Below, piece after piece: positions 49,750 through 57,571 of a stretch of 64,000 nt of DNA. The stretch lies in the NCBI RefSeq assembly GCF_000731955.1, contig NZ_JNCK01000001.1, forward strand, positions 3,482,938 to 3,546,937. The letters run 5' to 3'. The notes beneath the pieces are model-generated. The model saw only the letters and a program-made list of their open reading frames with translations. It was not told where the DNA came from and did not search any database. Position 1 is the first letter of the stretch, and each line of letters starts with the position of its first letter. Made by a program: the position numbers and the translations under genes. Source of the stretch: Halomonas zincidurans B6. Lineage in GTDB: Bacteria; Pseudomonadota; Gammaproteobacteria; Pseudomonadales; Halomonadaceae.

Positions 49750-50248
49750 AAAGTAGAAAGGGAAGGCCGGTGGCCTTCCCTTTTAAGCAGTCTGACAGCG
49801 TCCGTGCTGTTGATTCTTCTTCGTGATGGCGCATCGCCTTGAATACGCACCACAGTCACCAATCGAATCATCAGGCAAGCATCATGTTGTTGTTCTTGGG
49901 TCTCTTCCTGATGGCGACCGCCTCGTATTCAAAACAATAATCCAACCACGACGGCAGGTGTCTGCCTCCCTCGGCGTGTTGTTGTTGTTGCCAAGGGTAC
50001 TCCTCAGACAGGCCTATTGTTGTTGTTGAACCTGTGCGCGAAGTGTCGCGTCCCGATGATATTGACACCGGAATGTCCCGACGCTGTTGTGCTTCTTGTC
50101 GTCGGTGCTGCTAACCGGAATTTTTTGTTGTTGGGCCCGGAAACTCTGCCTCGGCTGTGTTGTCCTTAGTGTTGCCCAGCCTCTGACTGCGGCGGCGATT
50201 CTGTTGTTGCTGTTGTTGTGCGCCGCCGCAGTTGTTGTTTTTCTTGTC
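49750..50248 (-). ncRNA. CrcZ-like Hfq/Crc-titrating small RNA
   Basis: About 500 nt on the minus strand between cbrB and pcnB. It has no credible reading frame and at least six CA motifs of the AACAACAA type (near 50231-50245, two in 50201-50220, 50121-50133, 50016-50030, 49977-49992, 49883-49899). The predicted 5' end (50248) comes from the sigma-54 promoter; the 3' end comes from a hairpin terminator. Near the 5' end an 11-bp perfect stem (50187-50197 with 50221-50231) presents two CA motifs in its loop. Position, promoter type and motif content equal those of Pseudomonas CrcZ, which binds Hfq/Crc and lifts carbon catabolite repression. Expression is untested. Confidence 0.8.
49757..49783 (-). 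terminator. Terminator of the CrcZ-like RNA
   Basis: A perfect 12-bp stem AAAGGGAAGGCC/GGCCTTCCCTTT with a three-base loop, followed on the minus strand by CTACTTTCC. It ends the RNA about 190 bp before the pcnB start. Confidence 0.75.
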
Positions 50249-50258
50249 CTGGTAAAGT

Positions 50259-50274
50259 AGCAGCGACCATGCCA
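50259..50274 (-). promoter_or_regulatory. Sigma-54 promoter of the CrcZ-like RNA
   Basis: On the minus strand TGGCATGGTCGCTGCT fits TGGCAY-N5-YTGCT, with GG and GC at -24 and -12 spacing. The predicted start is near 50248, directly before the first CA motif. Confidence 0.75.
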
Positions 50275-50348
50275 CTTACCGGCTTTTTAATTTTTATCAA
50301 TCTCTTGCAACTCCTGAGGCTCAAGGCCAAAGTTCTCTTCGGTGCTTC

Positions 50349-50399
50349 TGTTACCGCCGTTGCGCCACAATGGTGAAATGTGTGGGTGAAGCAGTAACA
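50349..50399 (-). promoter_or_regulatory. Candidate CbrB activator site
   Basis: TGTTAC (50349-50354) and GTAACA (50394-50399) form an inverted repeat with a 39-bp centre. It spans about -102 to -152 relative to the predicted RNA start, a fitting distance for a sigma-54 activator. Half-sites of this type are, as I recall, described for Pseudomonas CbrB; this should be verified. Confidence 0.45.
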
Positions 50400-50492
50400 A
50401 GTGGTGCGCTCAGGTCGTCTCGAACTGGCTTTATCATCCATACAAGCGCTGCGGCATGCTGTTAGACCATGGTCGCGAATCCTGCGAAAGGA

Positions 50493-51884
50493 TTATGCCG
50501 AGCGGCTCCGCGGCGTCTTCTTGCGAGGAATCCCCAGGCGCTGACGACGTTCCCACAGACACTTGCGACTGATGCCCAGCTTGCGGGCGAGCTCGGTTTC
50601 GCTCATCTGGTCCTGATGCTCGAGGACGAAGTGCTGAAAGTAATCCTCGAGGGACAGGTCCTCTTGCTGGTCGCTGACAAAGCTGTCCGGGCAGCTGGCG
50701 CCGGCCGCGACGGCGCTGCGTGCGGGGGCAGGGCGAGCGATGACCGGGCCGAGGCCCAGGTCGTCGGAATGGATGAGACTGCCTTCGGCGAGAATCACCC
50801 CGCGTTCAAGTGCGTTTTCCAACTCCCGGACGTTGCCCGGCCAGGGGTAGTCGCGGATGTCGCGGCGGGCGGTGCGCGACAGCTTGAGACCGCTGCGCGC
50901 GTGGCGTCGGCAGGCGGCGGCCAGCAGCACGTCGGCGATCTCGAGGATGTCGTCCTCGCGTTCGCGCAGCGGCGGCAGATCGATCTGCATGACGTTGAGG
51001 CGGTAATAGAGATCGAGGCGGAACTCGCCGTTCTTGGAAAGCGCGTTGAGGTCGCGGTGGGTCGCGGCGATCAGGCGCACGTCGACATGGCGGGTCTCGA
51101 CCGAGCCGATCTTGCGGATCTCGCCTTCCTGCAGCACGCGCAACAGCCGTGCCTGAGCATCGAGTGGCAGCTCACCGATCTCGTCGAGGAACAGCGTGCC
51201 CCCGTCGGCGGCCTCGACCAGTCCGGTGCGCGCCGCGCTGGCGCCGGTGAAGGCACCTTTCTCGTGGCCGAACAGCTCGGATTCGATCAGCGTCTCGGGG
51301 ATCGCCGCGCAGTTGACGCAGATCAGCGGTGCCTTGACGCGCCGGCTCTGACGATGGATGGCGCGCGCCACGAGTTCCTTGCCGGTGCCCGATTCGCCCT
51401 GAATGAGCACCGTCACGTCGGCGGGTGCGGTCTTGCGGATCCGTGTATAGACCGCGAGCATGCCGGGACAGTGCCCGATCATTCCCGAAGGTGTGGCGTT
51501 GCCGCGTTGCGAGTCGGTCCCTGCGCCGCGGCGCGGCGCGTGCTCATCGAGCGCCTGGGCGACGCTGGCGAGCAGCTCGTCGGGAGCGTAGGGCTGGGTG
51601 ACAAAGTCCACCGCGCCTTGCTTGAGCGCCTCGACCGCCGTACGGACGCTGACGTGGCGGGCCGTGATCAGCACCGGCAACGAATCGACGGCATCGATCA
51701 GCGCGGTGCCCGGCTCGCCCGGCAACTGCAGGTCGCTGATGATCAGGTCGAATTGCGTCAGATCCAGCTGGTGGGCCTCGATGACCGAGGTGGCCTCGCT
51801 GACGCGGTGCCCTCCGCGCTCGAGCAGACGGCGCAGCGCCAGTCGAGGAGTGGCTTCGTCGTCGACGATCAGAATCTGGGGCAT
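50493..51884 (-). CDS. cbrB: Sigma-54-dependent response regulator CbrB
   Basis: 463 residues. Receiver domain 1-115 with D8, D9 and phospho-acceptor D51. AAA+ domain with GESGTGKE, the sigma-54 contact loop GAFTGA and TLFLDEIGELPLDAQARLL. The C-terminal helix-turn-helix ends LGISRKCLWERRQRLGIPR, preceded by LSLEDYFQHFVLEHQDQMS; this tail matches Pseudomonas CbrB almost residue for residue. Oddities: the receiver threonine is Ala (A75, with T74 next to it) and the invariant lysine is Gln (Q97 in VTQPYAP). The partner kinase gene cbrA, normally just upstream, is missing; gluQ follows after 208 bp. Predicted target: the adjacent CrcZ-like RNA. Confidence 0.93.
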   Translation of the reverse strand: MPQILIVDDEATPRLALRRLLERGGHRVSEATSVIEAHQLDLTQFDLIISDLQLPGEPGTALIDAVDSLPVLITARHVSVRTAVEALKQGAVDFVTQPYAPDELLASVAQALDEHAPRRGAGTDSQRGNATPSGMIGHCPGMLAVYTRIRKTAPADVTVLIQGESGTGKELVARAIHRQSRRVKAPLICVNCAAIPETLIESELFGHEKGAFTGASAARTGLVEAADGGTLFLDEIGELPLDAQARLLRVLQEGEIRKIGSVETRHVDVRLIAATHRDLNALSKNGEFRLDLYYRLNVMQIDLPPLREREDDILEIADVLLAAACRRHARSGLKLSRTARRDIRDYPWPGNVRELENALERGVILAEGSLIHSDDLGLGPVIARPAPARSAVAAGASCPDSFVSDQQEDLSLEDYFQHFVLEHQDQMSETELARKLGISRKCLWERRQRLGIPRKKTPRSRSA

Positions 51885-52092
51885 CGTTTTTCAACCATCT
51901 TCGGTTCGGGGGCGGCCACAGGGACGATGCGCTTGCCGCGGCGCTGGCCGGCCTGGCGATATCCTGACCCGCCCGGCTGGCAACGATCAAGTCCTCGGCC
52001 GTGCCGGCTGGAAAGGCAAGCGCGAGTGTAGGGACATCCCGGCCGGATACTCAACCCGACCTGAGTCGTATTCGCGGCGATGGCCGATGTCG

Positions 52093-52983
52093 TCAGGCCG
52101 GGTCCGGCGCCTGGCGCTTGGCCTCGCGATGCAGGCGGGCAGGGTCCCAGGCGGCGATCGCCGCAGCAAGCTGGTCGGTAACCGACGCTCCGGTTAGTTC
52201 GCGGGGCGGCGCCTGGTCGAGTGCGACGAGGGCCCGGTGCAGGTAGTCGCGCGGGGCGTCGCCACCCACCGGGATCGCGGCGGCTCGGTTCTGCTTGGAA
52301 AGCTTCTGGCCGTTGGCGGCGACGATCAGCGGCAGGTGCAGGTAGCGAGGTTGTGGATAGCCTAGCGCCGCCTGCAACTGCAGCTGCCAGGGCGTGTTGT
52401 CGAGCAGATCGGCGCCACGTACCACGTCGCTGATGCCCTGCTCGGCGTCGTCGACCACCACCGCGAGTTGGTAGGACCACAGGCCTTCCTTGCGCTTGAG
52501 CACCACATCGCCCAGCGCTGCGGGATCGTAACGCTGCTCGCCGAACAGCCGGTCGTGCCAACTCACCGGGCGCAACGCCAGTTCGCTGCGCAGACGCCAG
52601 GCCAATGCTCGTTCGGGACGCAGCGGGCCGCTGCGACACCAGCCGGGGTAGATCGGGTAGTCCCGCCACTCCTTGCGCGAGCAGCTGCAGGGGTAGGCCA
52701 GGCGCTGTTCGGCCAGCCGCGCCAGCACGGCCTGATAGGGCGCGTCGCGCTCGCTCTGGATCATCACCGCGGCGTCCCAGCTGAGGCCGTAGGCCTCGAG
52801 CTGGCGGCGGATGGTGTCGCTGGTGCCTGGCGGGCAGCGTGGCGGATCGACATCCTCGATCCGCAACAGCCACTCGCCGCCGACGTGGCGGGCGTCCAGA
52901 AAGCTGGCCAGCGCGGCGACCAGCGAACCGAAATGCAACGGCCCCGAGGGGGTCGGGGCAAAGCGTCCACGGTACCCGGACAT
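52093..52983 (-). CDS. gluQ: Glutamyl-Q tRNA(Asp) synthetase
   Basis: 296 residues; a truncated GluRS-like enzyme that attaches glutamate to queuosine of tRNA-Asp. Starts GRFAPTPSGPLHFGSLVAALAS (HIGH-type motif), zinc-site cysteines in YPCSCSRKEW, KLSKQ as KMSKS equivalent. It lacks the anticodon-binding domain, as expected. ATG 52983 with GAGGAG upstream. It follows dksA in the same direction, the common gammaproteobacterial order. Confidence 0.94.
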   Translation of the reverse strand: MSGYRGRFAPTPSGPLHFGSLVAALASFLDARHVGGEWLLRIEDVDPPRCPPGTSDTIRRQLEAYGLSWDAAVMIQSERDAPYQAVLARLAEQRLAYPCSCSRKEWRDYPIYPGWCRSGPLRPERALAWRLRSELALRPVSWHDRLFGEQRYDPAALGDVVLKRKEGLWSYQLAVVVDDAEQGISDVVRGADLLDNTPWQLQLQAALGYPQPRYLHLPLIVAANGQKLSKQNRAAAIPVGGDAPRDYLHRALVALDQAPPRELTGASVTDQLAAAIAAWDPARLHREAKRQAPDPA

Positions 52984-53127
52984 CGCTATCTCCTCGCAGT
53001 GGCCAGCAGAGCAATCGCAGTTGAACTGACGAGGGGCGCTGGGGATAAGCCCCGAGCGACAACGCTATCTGCGATAGCCCTGCAGTGGCCAGGCCATGAC
53101 CTGGCATTCGGCGGTTCTGAAACGCAA

Positions 53128-53150
53128 ACGGGCGCCACCGGGGCGCCCGT
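53128..53150 (-). terminator. Possible terminator between dksA and gluQ
   Basis: A nine-base-pair stem ACGGGCGCC/GGCGCCCGT with a five-base loop, followed on the minus strand by TTGCGTTTC. The T tract is poor; it may attenuate rather than stop. Confidence 0.45.
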
Positions 53151-53167
53151 CTCGACCCACCGATCAC

Positions 53168-53605
53168 TCAGCCGCCAAGCTGCTTTTCCTTGAGTTCCGC
53201 CAGCGTCTTGCAGTCGACGCACAAGGTGGCCGTGGGGCGCGCTTCGAGCCGGCGGATGCCGATCTCGACGCCGCAGGCCTCGCAGAAGCCGTAATCGTCC
53301 TCGTCGATCTTCTCGATTGTTTCGTTGATCTTCTTGAGCAGCTTGCGTTCACGGTCACGGGTGCGCAGCTCCAGGCTGAAGCCCTCTTCCTGAGTCGCCC
53401 GATCGGCCGGATCCGCATAGTTGTTGGCGTCTTCCTGCAGGTGACGCACGGTGCGGTCGACCTCTTCCATGAGATCCTGTTTCCAGCCGAGCAGGATCTG
53501 TCGGAAGTGCTCCAGCTGCTGCTCGTTCATGTACTCTTCACCCGGTGCCGGCTCGTACGGGGTGAATTTCTTTGGCGCTTCCGTCTTCTGTTCTGCTACT
53601 GGCAT
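53168..53605 (-). CDS. dksA: RNA polymerase-binding transcription factor DksA
   Basis: 145 residues. Coiled coil (about 30-105) with DPADRA at the tip, whose aspartates (D65, D68) act in the polymerase secondary channel. Four-cysteine zinc finger: C108, C111, C129, C132 (CEAC and CVDC). Works with ppGpp in the stringent response. All key residues are intact. Confidence 0.97.
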   Translation of the reverse strand: MPVAEQKTEAPKKFTPYEPAPGEEYMNEQQLEHFRQILLGWKQDLMEEVDRTVRHLQEDANNYADPADRATQEEGFSLELRTRDRERKLLKKINETIEKIDEDDYGFCEACGVEIGIRRLEARPTATLCVDCKTLAELKEKQLGG

Positions 53606-53839
53606 GGGGCTGCCTCATTACTCAAGTGACTGGGGCCGATGCCCGGCCGCTCGGACCCGCCACGTCGAATCGGCGGCTCCGCGGATGGCATGCCCACCCG
53701 AAGCCTTGCTTATTTAGCGAAAAAGCGCCGGCATTGCAACCATTGAACGTCCGCCCAGCGAGGAATCTTGACGCGTGTCGTCGGGCGTGGACAACTGACT
53801 GCCGCCGTCGGCGCTGAAGGCGCGACCAAGGAAGCAATC
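53606..53839. other. Divergent region between dksA and the aminotransferase relic
   Basis: 234 bp with no gene supported. It must hold the dksA promoter on the minus strand and whatever promoter serves the relic and sfsA on the plus strand; I could not pick either with confidence. Confidence 0.4.
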
Positions 53840-54163
53840 ATGCACTGGAGTGAACGCATCGAGCGGATGCAGGCGTTTCGTGTCATGCAGCTTTTGGAGC
53901 TGGCTCAGGCCCGCGAAGCGGCGGGCCACGACGTCATCCATCTGGAAGTCGACGAGCCTGATTTCGCCACGCCGCCGCCGGTCGTCGAGGCCGGTCAGCG
54001 GGCGCTGCTGGAAGAGGAAAACGTCGCCATCACCCCGGGCGTCGATTTCGCGGTGCGCGGCGGCGAGCATCACGTGCGGGTCGCCTTCACCAACGACGTC
54101 GCCCGGCTCGAAGAGGCGCTTGTCCGCCTCGAGCGCTTCCTGGCGCGTCAGACGGGAGGCTGA
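53840..54163 (+). pseudogene. Class I/II aminotransferase with a large in-frame internal deletion
   Basis: 107 codons remain of a protein of about 380-390 residues. Residues 1-48 are a normal N-terminus (MQAFRVMQLLELAQ, DVIHLEVDEPDFATPPPVVEAG). The sequence then jumps straight into the C-terminal segment (LEEENVAITPGVDF, HVRVAFTNDVARLEEALVRL). The whole middle, with the PLP lysine and cofactor-binding residues, is gone while the frame stays open. Thus it cannot be an aminotransferase. The ribosome binding site of sfsA lies in its last codons, so its translation may still help sfsA. Confidence 0.8.
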
Positions 54164-54164
54164 T

Positions 54165-54923
54165 GTGGACTACCCCGACCTGGTGCCGGGCATTCTGCGC
54201 CGGCGCTACAAGCGCTTTCTCGCCGACGTCGAGCTGGCCAACGGCGAGACGGTGGTGGCGCACTGTCCGAATACCGGCTCGATGCGTGCGGTCAACGTGC
54301 CGGGCTGCCGGGTGTGGCTGGCGCCGAGCGACAACCCGGCGCGCAAGCTGGCCTGGACCTGGGAACTGGTCGAACTGCCCCAGGCCGACGGCACGCTGGC
54401 GAGCGCCTCGGTGCATACCGGGCGCACCAATGCGATCGTCGCCGAGGCGCTCGCGGCGGGGCGGGTGGCGGAGCTGGCCGGCTACACGCAGCTCAAGCGC
54501 GAGGCCCAGGTCGCCGGCTCGCGGCTCGACTTTCGGCTCGACGATCCGCGCCGCGGCTCGGCGTTTGTGGAGGTCAAGCAGGTCACCTTGCGCGAGCCCG
54601 ACGGCCACGGCTATTTCCCCGATGCGGTCAGCGTGCGCGGCACGCGCCACCTGGAAGCGCTGGCCGAGCTGGCCGCCGGCGGCCAGCGGGCGGTGCTGCT
54701 GTTCTGCGTGGCGCACACCGGGATAACCGCCGTCGCGCCGGCGGCGCACATCGATGCGCACTATGCGACGACGCTGCGGCGGGTGGCGAAGCGCGGCGTC
54801 GAGATACTGGCCTATGGTTGCCGGGTAAGCCATCAGGCGTCGCGCCCAGCCTCGATCAGCCTGGCTGGACGCCTGCCGGTGGCGCTCGAGCGCGAGCTGG
54901 TGACGGCTAACGACGCCGACTGA
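54165..54923 (+). CDS. sfsA: DNA/RNA nuclease SfsA (sugar fermentation stimulation protein)
   Basis: 252 residues. Starts at GTG 54165 (DYPDLVPGILRRRYKRFLADV), with GGGAGG six bases upstream in the end of the aminotransferase relic. Family motifs: AHCPNTGSMRAVN, HTGRTNAIVAEAL, SRLDFRL and FVEVKQVTL, the last with nuclease-type acidic residues. It overlaps the convergent metW gene by 17 bp at the 3' end. Confidence 0.92.
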   Translation: MDYPDLVPGILRRRYKRFLADVELANGETVVAHCPNTGSMRAVNVPGCRVWLAPSDNPARKLAWTWELVELPQADGTLASASVHTGRTNAIVAEALAAGRVAELAGYTQLKREAQVAGSRLDFRLDDPRRGSAFVEVKQVTLREPDGHGYFPDAVSVRGTRHLEALAELAAGGQRAVLLFCVAHTGITAVAPAAHIDAHYATTLRRVAKRGVEILAYGCRVSHQASRPASISLAGRLPVALERELVTANDAD

Positions 54924-55506
54924 CGCGGAAGATGGCGATCTCGCCGAACAGGTTGGGCCAGATGCGGCTGGCGCGGTTGCGTTTGTGCTCGCCGGTGCCG
55001 ACTGCCCGGTCGGTGATCACCAGGCCCTTGTCGCGGCACAGTTTCTCGAAGTCGTTGAAGGTCGACAGGTGGATGTTGGGGGTGTCGTACCAGGCGTGCG
55101 GCAGCGAGCGCGACACCGGCATGTAGCCCTTGAAGCCGAGATAAAAGCGATGGCGCCAGTAGGCGAAGTTGGGGAAGGTGATGATCGCCTCGCGGCCGAC
55201 CCGCAGCATCTCGTCGAGCATCAGGTCGGGGCGGCGCAGCGCCTGCAGCGCCTGGGTCATGACCACCAGGTCGCAGGCGTCGTTCTCGAAATTGGCCAGG
55301 CCCTGGTCGAGATCCTGCTCGATGACGTTGACGCCGCGCTCGAGGCACGCGGTGATGCCCGCGGGGGCGATCTCCAGGCCATAGCCGAACACGTCCTTTT
55401 CGCGGGCCAGCGCGTCGAGCAGCTCGCCGTCGCCACAGGCCAGGTCGAGCACCCGGGCGCCTTCGGGCACCCAGCGGTAGATCAGTTCGAGATCGGCGCG
55501 CATCAT
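54907..55506 (-). CDS. metW: Methionine biosynthesis protein MetW
   Basis: 199 residues; SAM-binding fold with VLDLACGDGELLDAL and PAGITACLERGVNVIEQDLD. It acts with MetX in homoserine acylation in several proteobacteria. It starts on the ATG overlapping the metX stop (ATGA). The 3' end overlaps sfsA. Confidence 0.92.
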   Translation of the reverse strand: MMRADLELIYRWVPEGARVLDLACGDGELLDALAREKDVFGYGLEIAPAGITACLERGVNVIEQDLDQGLANFENDACDLVVMTQALQALRRPDLMLDEMLRVGREAIITFPNFAYWRHRFYLGFKGYMPVSRSLPHAWYDTPNIHLSTFNDFEKLCRDKGLVITDRAVGTGEHKRNRASRIWPNLFGEIAIFRVSRRR

Positions 55507-56660
55507 TTGCCCTCCAGGCCGAGTTCACGGGCCACGCGCTTCATGAAACCGCCGAAGACCGCCTGGTAGCGAGCATCGGGAAGCAGAAAGGCGTCGTGAC
55601 CGAACGGCGAGTCGATCTCCGCGTAGCTGACCGGCTTGCCGGCGCGCATCAGCGCGTCGACCAGTTCCCGCGAGCGCTCCGGCGCGAAGCGCCAGTCGGT
55701 GGAGAAGCTGACCACCAGGAAACGACAACTGGCCGGCGCCAGGGCGGCGGCGAGATCGCCGTTGTGGGCCGCGGCGGGATCGAAGTAATCGAGCGCCTTG
55801 GTCATCAGCAGGTAGGTGTTGGCATCGAAGGCGATGGAGAAGGCGTCGCCCTGGTAGCGCAGATAGGACTCGACCTGGAATTCGACGTCGTAGCCGAAGT
55901 TGAGCTCGTCGCTGCGCAGGTCGCGGCCGAACTTGGCGCCCATCGAGTGCTCGGACAGATAGGTGATGTGGCCGACCATGCGCGCCAGCTTGAGGCCGCG
56001 CTTGGGCAGCGTGCCGTGTTGATCGTACCAGCCGTCGTTGAAGTCGGGGTCCGAGCGGATCGCCTGCCGGGCGACCTCGTTGAAGGCGATGTTCTGCGCC
56101 GACAAGCGCGGCGTGGCGGCGATGACCACGGCATTGGCGATGCGCTCTGGGTAGGCGAGCGCCCACTGCAATACCTGCATGCCGCCGAGGCTGCCGCCGA
56201 CCACCGCGGCGAAGCGCTCGATGCCCAGCCGGTCGGCCAGCCGCGCCTGGCTGTGCACCCAGTCGGCGACGGTCATCACCGGAAAGTCCGGGCCCCAGGG
56301 CCGGCCGGTCTCGGGGTTGACGCTGCACGGCCCGGTGCTGCCATGGCAGCCACCGAGGTTGTTCAGCGAGACGACGAAGAAGCGGTTGGTGTCGAGCGTC
56401 TTGCCCGGGCCGATGTGCGCATCCCACCAGCCGGGCTTGCGTTCGTCCGGGCTGTGATAGCCGGCGGCGTGGTGGTGCCCCGACAGCGCGTGGCAGATCA
56501 GCACGGCGTTGTCGCGCCGGGCGTTGAGCTCGCCGTAGGTCTCGTAGACCAGTTCGTAGGCCGGCAGCGTCTTGCCGCAGGCCAGCGGCAGCGGCGCCTC
56601 GAAGTGCTGATGCTGTGGCGTCACCAGGCCCACCGAGTCGGCGGGAAGCGATTCATTCAT
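55503..56660 (-). CDS. metX: Homoserine O-acyltransferase MetX
   Basis: 385 residues, alpha/beta-hydrolase fold. Nucleophile serine in GGSLGGMQVLQWAL, oxyanion region SLNNLGGCHGSTGPCS, and the terminal Asp and His of the triad (D in FSTDWRF, H in SPFGHDAFLLPD). The acyl donor (acetyl- or succinyl-CoA) cannot be read with certainty; linkage to metW in gammaproteobacteria often goes with succinylation. ATG 56660 is preceded by a TTG in frame; neither has a strong ribosome binding site. Confidence 0.92.
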   Translation of the reverse strand: MNESLPADSVGLVTPQHQHFEAPLPLACGKTLPAYELVYETYGELNARRDNAVLICHALSGHHHAAGYHSPDERKPGWWDAHIGPGKTLDTNRFFVVSLNNLGGCHGSTGPCSVNPETGRPWGPDFPVMTVADWVHSQARLADRLGIERFAAVVGGSLGGMQVLQWALAYPERIANAVVIAATPRLSAQNIAFNEVARQAIRSDPDFNDGWYDQHGTLPKRGLKLARMVGHITYLSEHSMGAKFGRDLRSDELNFGYDVEFQVESYLRYQGDAFSIAFDANTYLLMTKALDYFDPAAAHNGDLAAALAPASCRFLVVSFSTDWRFAPERSRELVDALMRAGKPVSYAEIDSPFGHDAFLLPDARYQAVFGGFMKRVARELGLEGK

Positions 56661-56744
56661 CAAGCGTGTCGTGTCCAGTGTTCGGCACGGGGCTCGTCGG
56701 CCCCGTCTTGTATTGGCGATCGGCCGGCGGGCGGCGGCTAGCGG

Positions 56745-57335
56745 CTAGAAGCCGACCAGCATGCCGGAAATACCGGCGGCGCGGGTCAGCGAGCCGACTA
56801 CCAGGCCATCGACCAGGTTGATAATGATGAATACCACGATCGGCGACAGGTCGATCATGCCCAGCGGCGGTATGACCTTGCGCACCGGCGCCATGACCGG
56901 CTCGACCAGTTGCATGATCAAGATCGCCCCGGGATGGCTGGCCTGGGGGGCGACCCAACTGAGAATGATCATGCCGATCAGCGCGAAGAAATAGATCTTG
57001 AGGATCGCGCTGGCCAGCGCCGCCAGCGAGGCGATGGCGATCCCCGCCAACGGCGGTAGCCCGCCGATCGCCAGCCACATGATCAGCACGATGCTCAGCG
57101 CCTTGAGAATGAAGCCGGCCGCCAGCGTCGCCAGGTCGAACGGACCGACCGGGCGCAGAAAGCTTTGCAGCGGCTTGACCGCCGGCTGGGTGACCTTGAC
57201 CACCGACTGGCTGAGCGGGTTGTAGTAATCGGCTCGCGACGCCTGCAGCAGAAAACGCAGCATCAGCAGAAACAGGTAGATGTTGATCAGCATGTTGACC
57301 AGCATCAGGCCGGCGCCGCCCAGTTGACTCCCCAT
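56745..57335 (-). CDS. yggT: YggT-family membrane protein
   Basis: 196 residues with two YGGT repeats: LLRFLLQASRADYYNPLSQ (first half) and the matching APQASHPGAILIMQLVEPV (second half), each with flanking membrane helices. Function is poorly known; roles in osmotic stress or division are suggested for relatives. GGAG lies six bases before ATG 57335. It follows proC in the conserved yggS-proC-yggT set. Confidence 0.9.
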   Translation of the reverse strand: MGSQLGGAGLMLVNMLINIYLFLLMLRFLLQASRADYYNPLSQSVVKVTQPAVKPLQSFLRPVGPFDLATLAAGFILKALSIVLIMWLAIGGLPPLAGIAIASLAALASAILKIYFFALIGMIILSWVAPQASHPGAILIMQLVEPVMAPVRKVIPPLGMIDLSPIVVFIIINLVDGLVVGSLTRAAGISGMLVGF

Positions 57336-57425
57336 GGAACTCCTCCGTGTCGATTCGAACCGTCAGGCCGATTCACGCGCGCGCCGGGTTCGGGCGCGGG
57401 GTGGGCGTGTCGCGGCGTGTGAATT

Positions 57426-57571
57426 TAGGCTTTGTCCGAAAAGTGCCTGCACTCGACCATGCGGCGTTAAAAATAGGCTCAAAGTACTCATTTACAACCC
57501 GTAAACTCCGCCTTTTCGCCCATTTTTTGCCTTGCCTGGCCATCGCTCGTCGACTTTTCAGACGAAGCCTA
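57426..57571. mobile_element. MITE-like element with 19-bp inverted ends, between yggT and proC
   Basis: 146 bp bounded by TAGGCTTTGTCCGAAAAGT and the inverse of TAGGCTTCGTCTGAAAAGT (17 of 19 match). TA is present at both ends. The interior is AT-richer than its surroundings and non-coding. The right-end TA plus G makes the TAG stop of proC on the minus strand. It is a different family from the element at 2249. Confidence 0.65.

Noticed and set aside
49877..50441. Possible small proteins in the region between pcnB and cbrB (for example frames of about 65-90 codons)
   Set aside because: Their residues come from CAA/GTT repeats and other low-complexity runs, with no ribosome binding sites; the non-coding RNA reading explains the sequence better.
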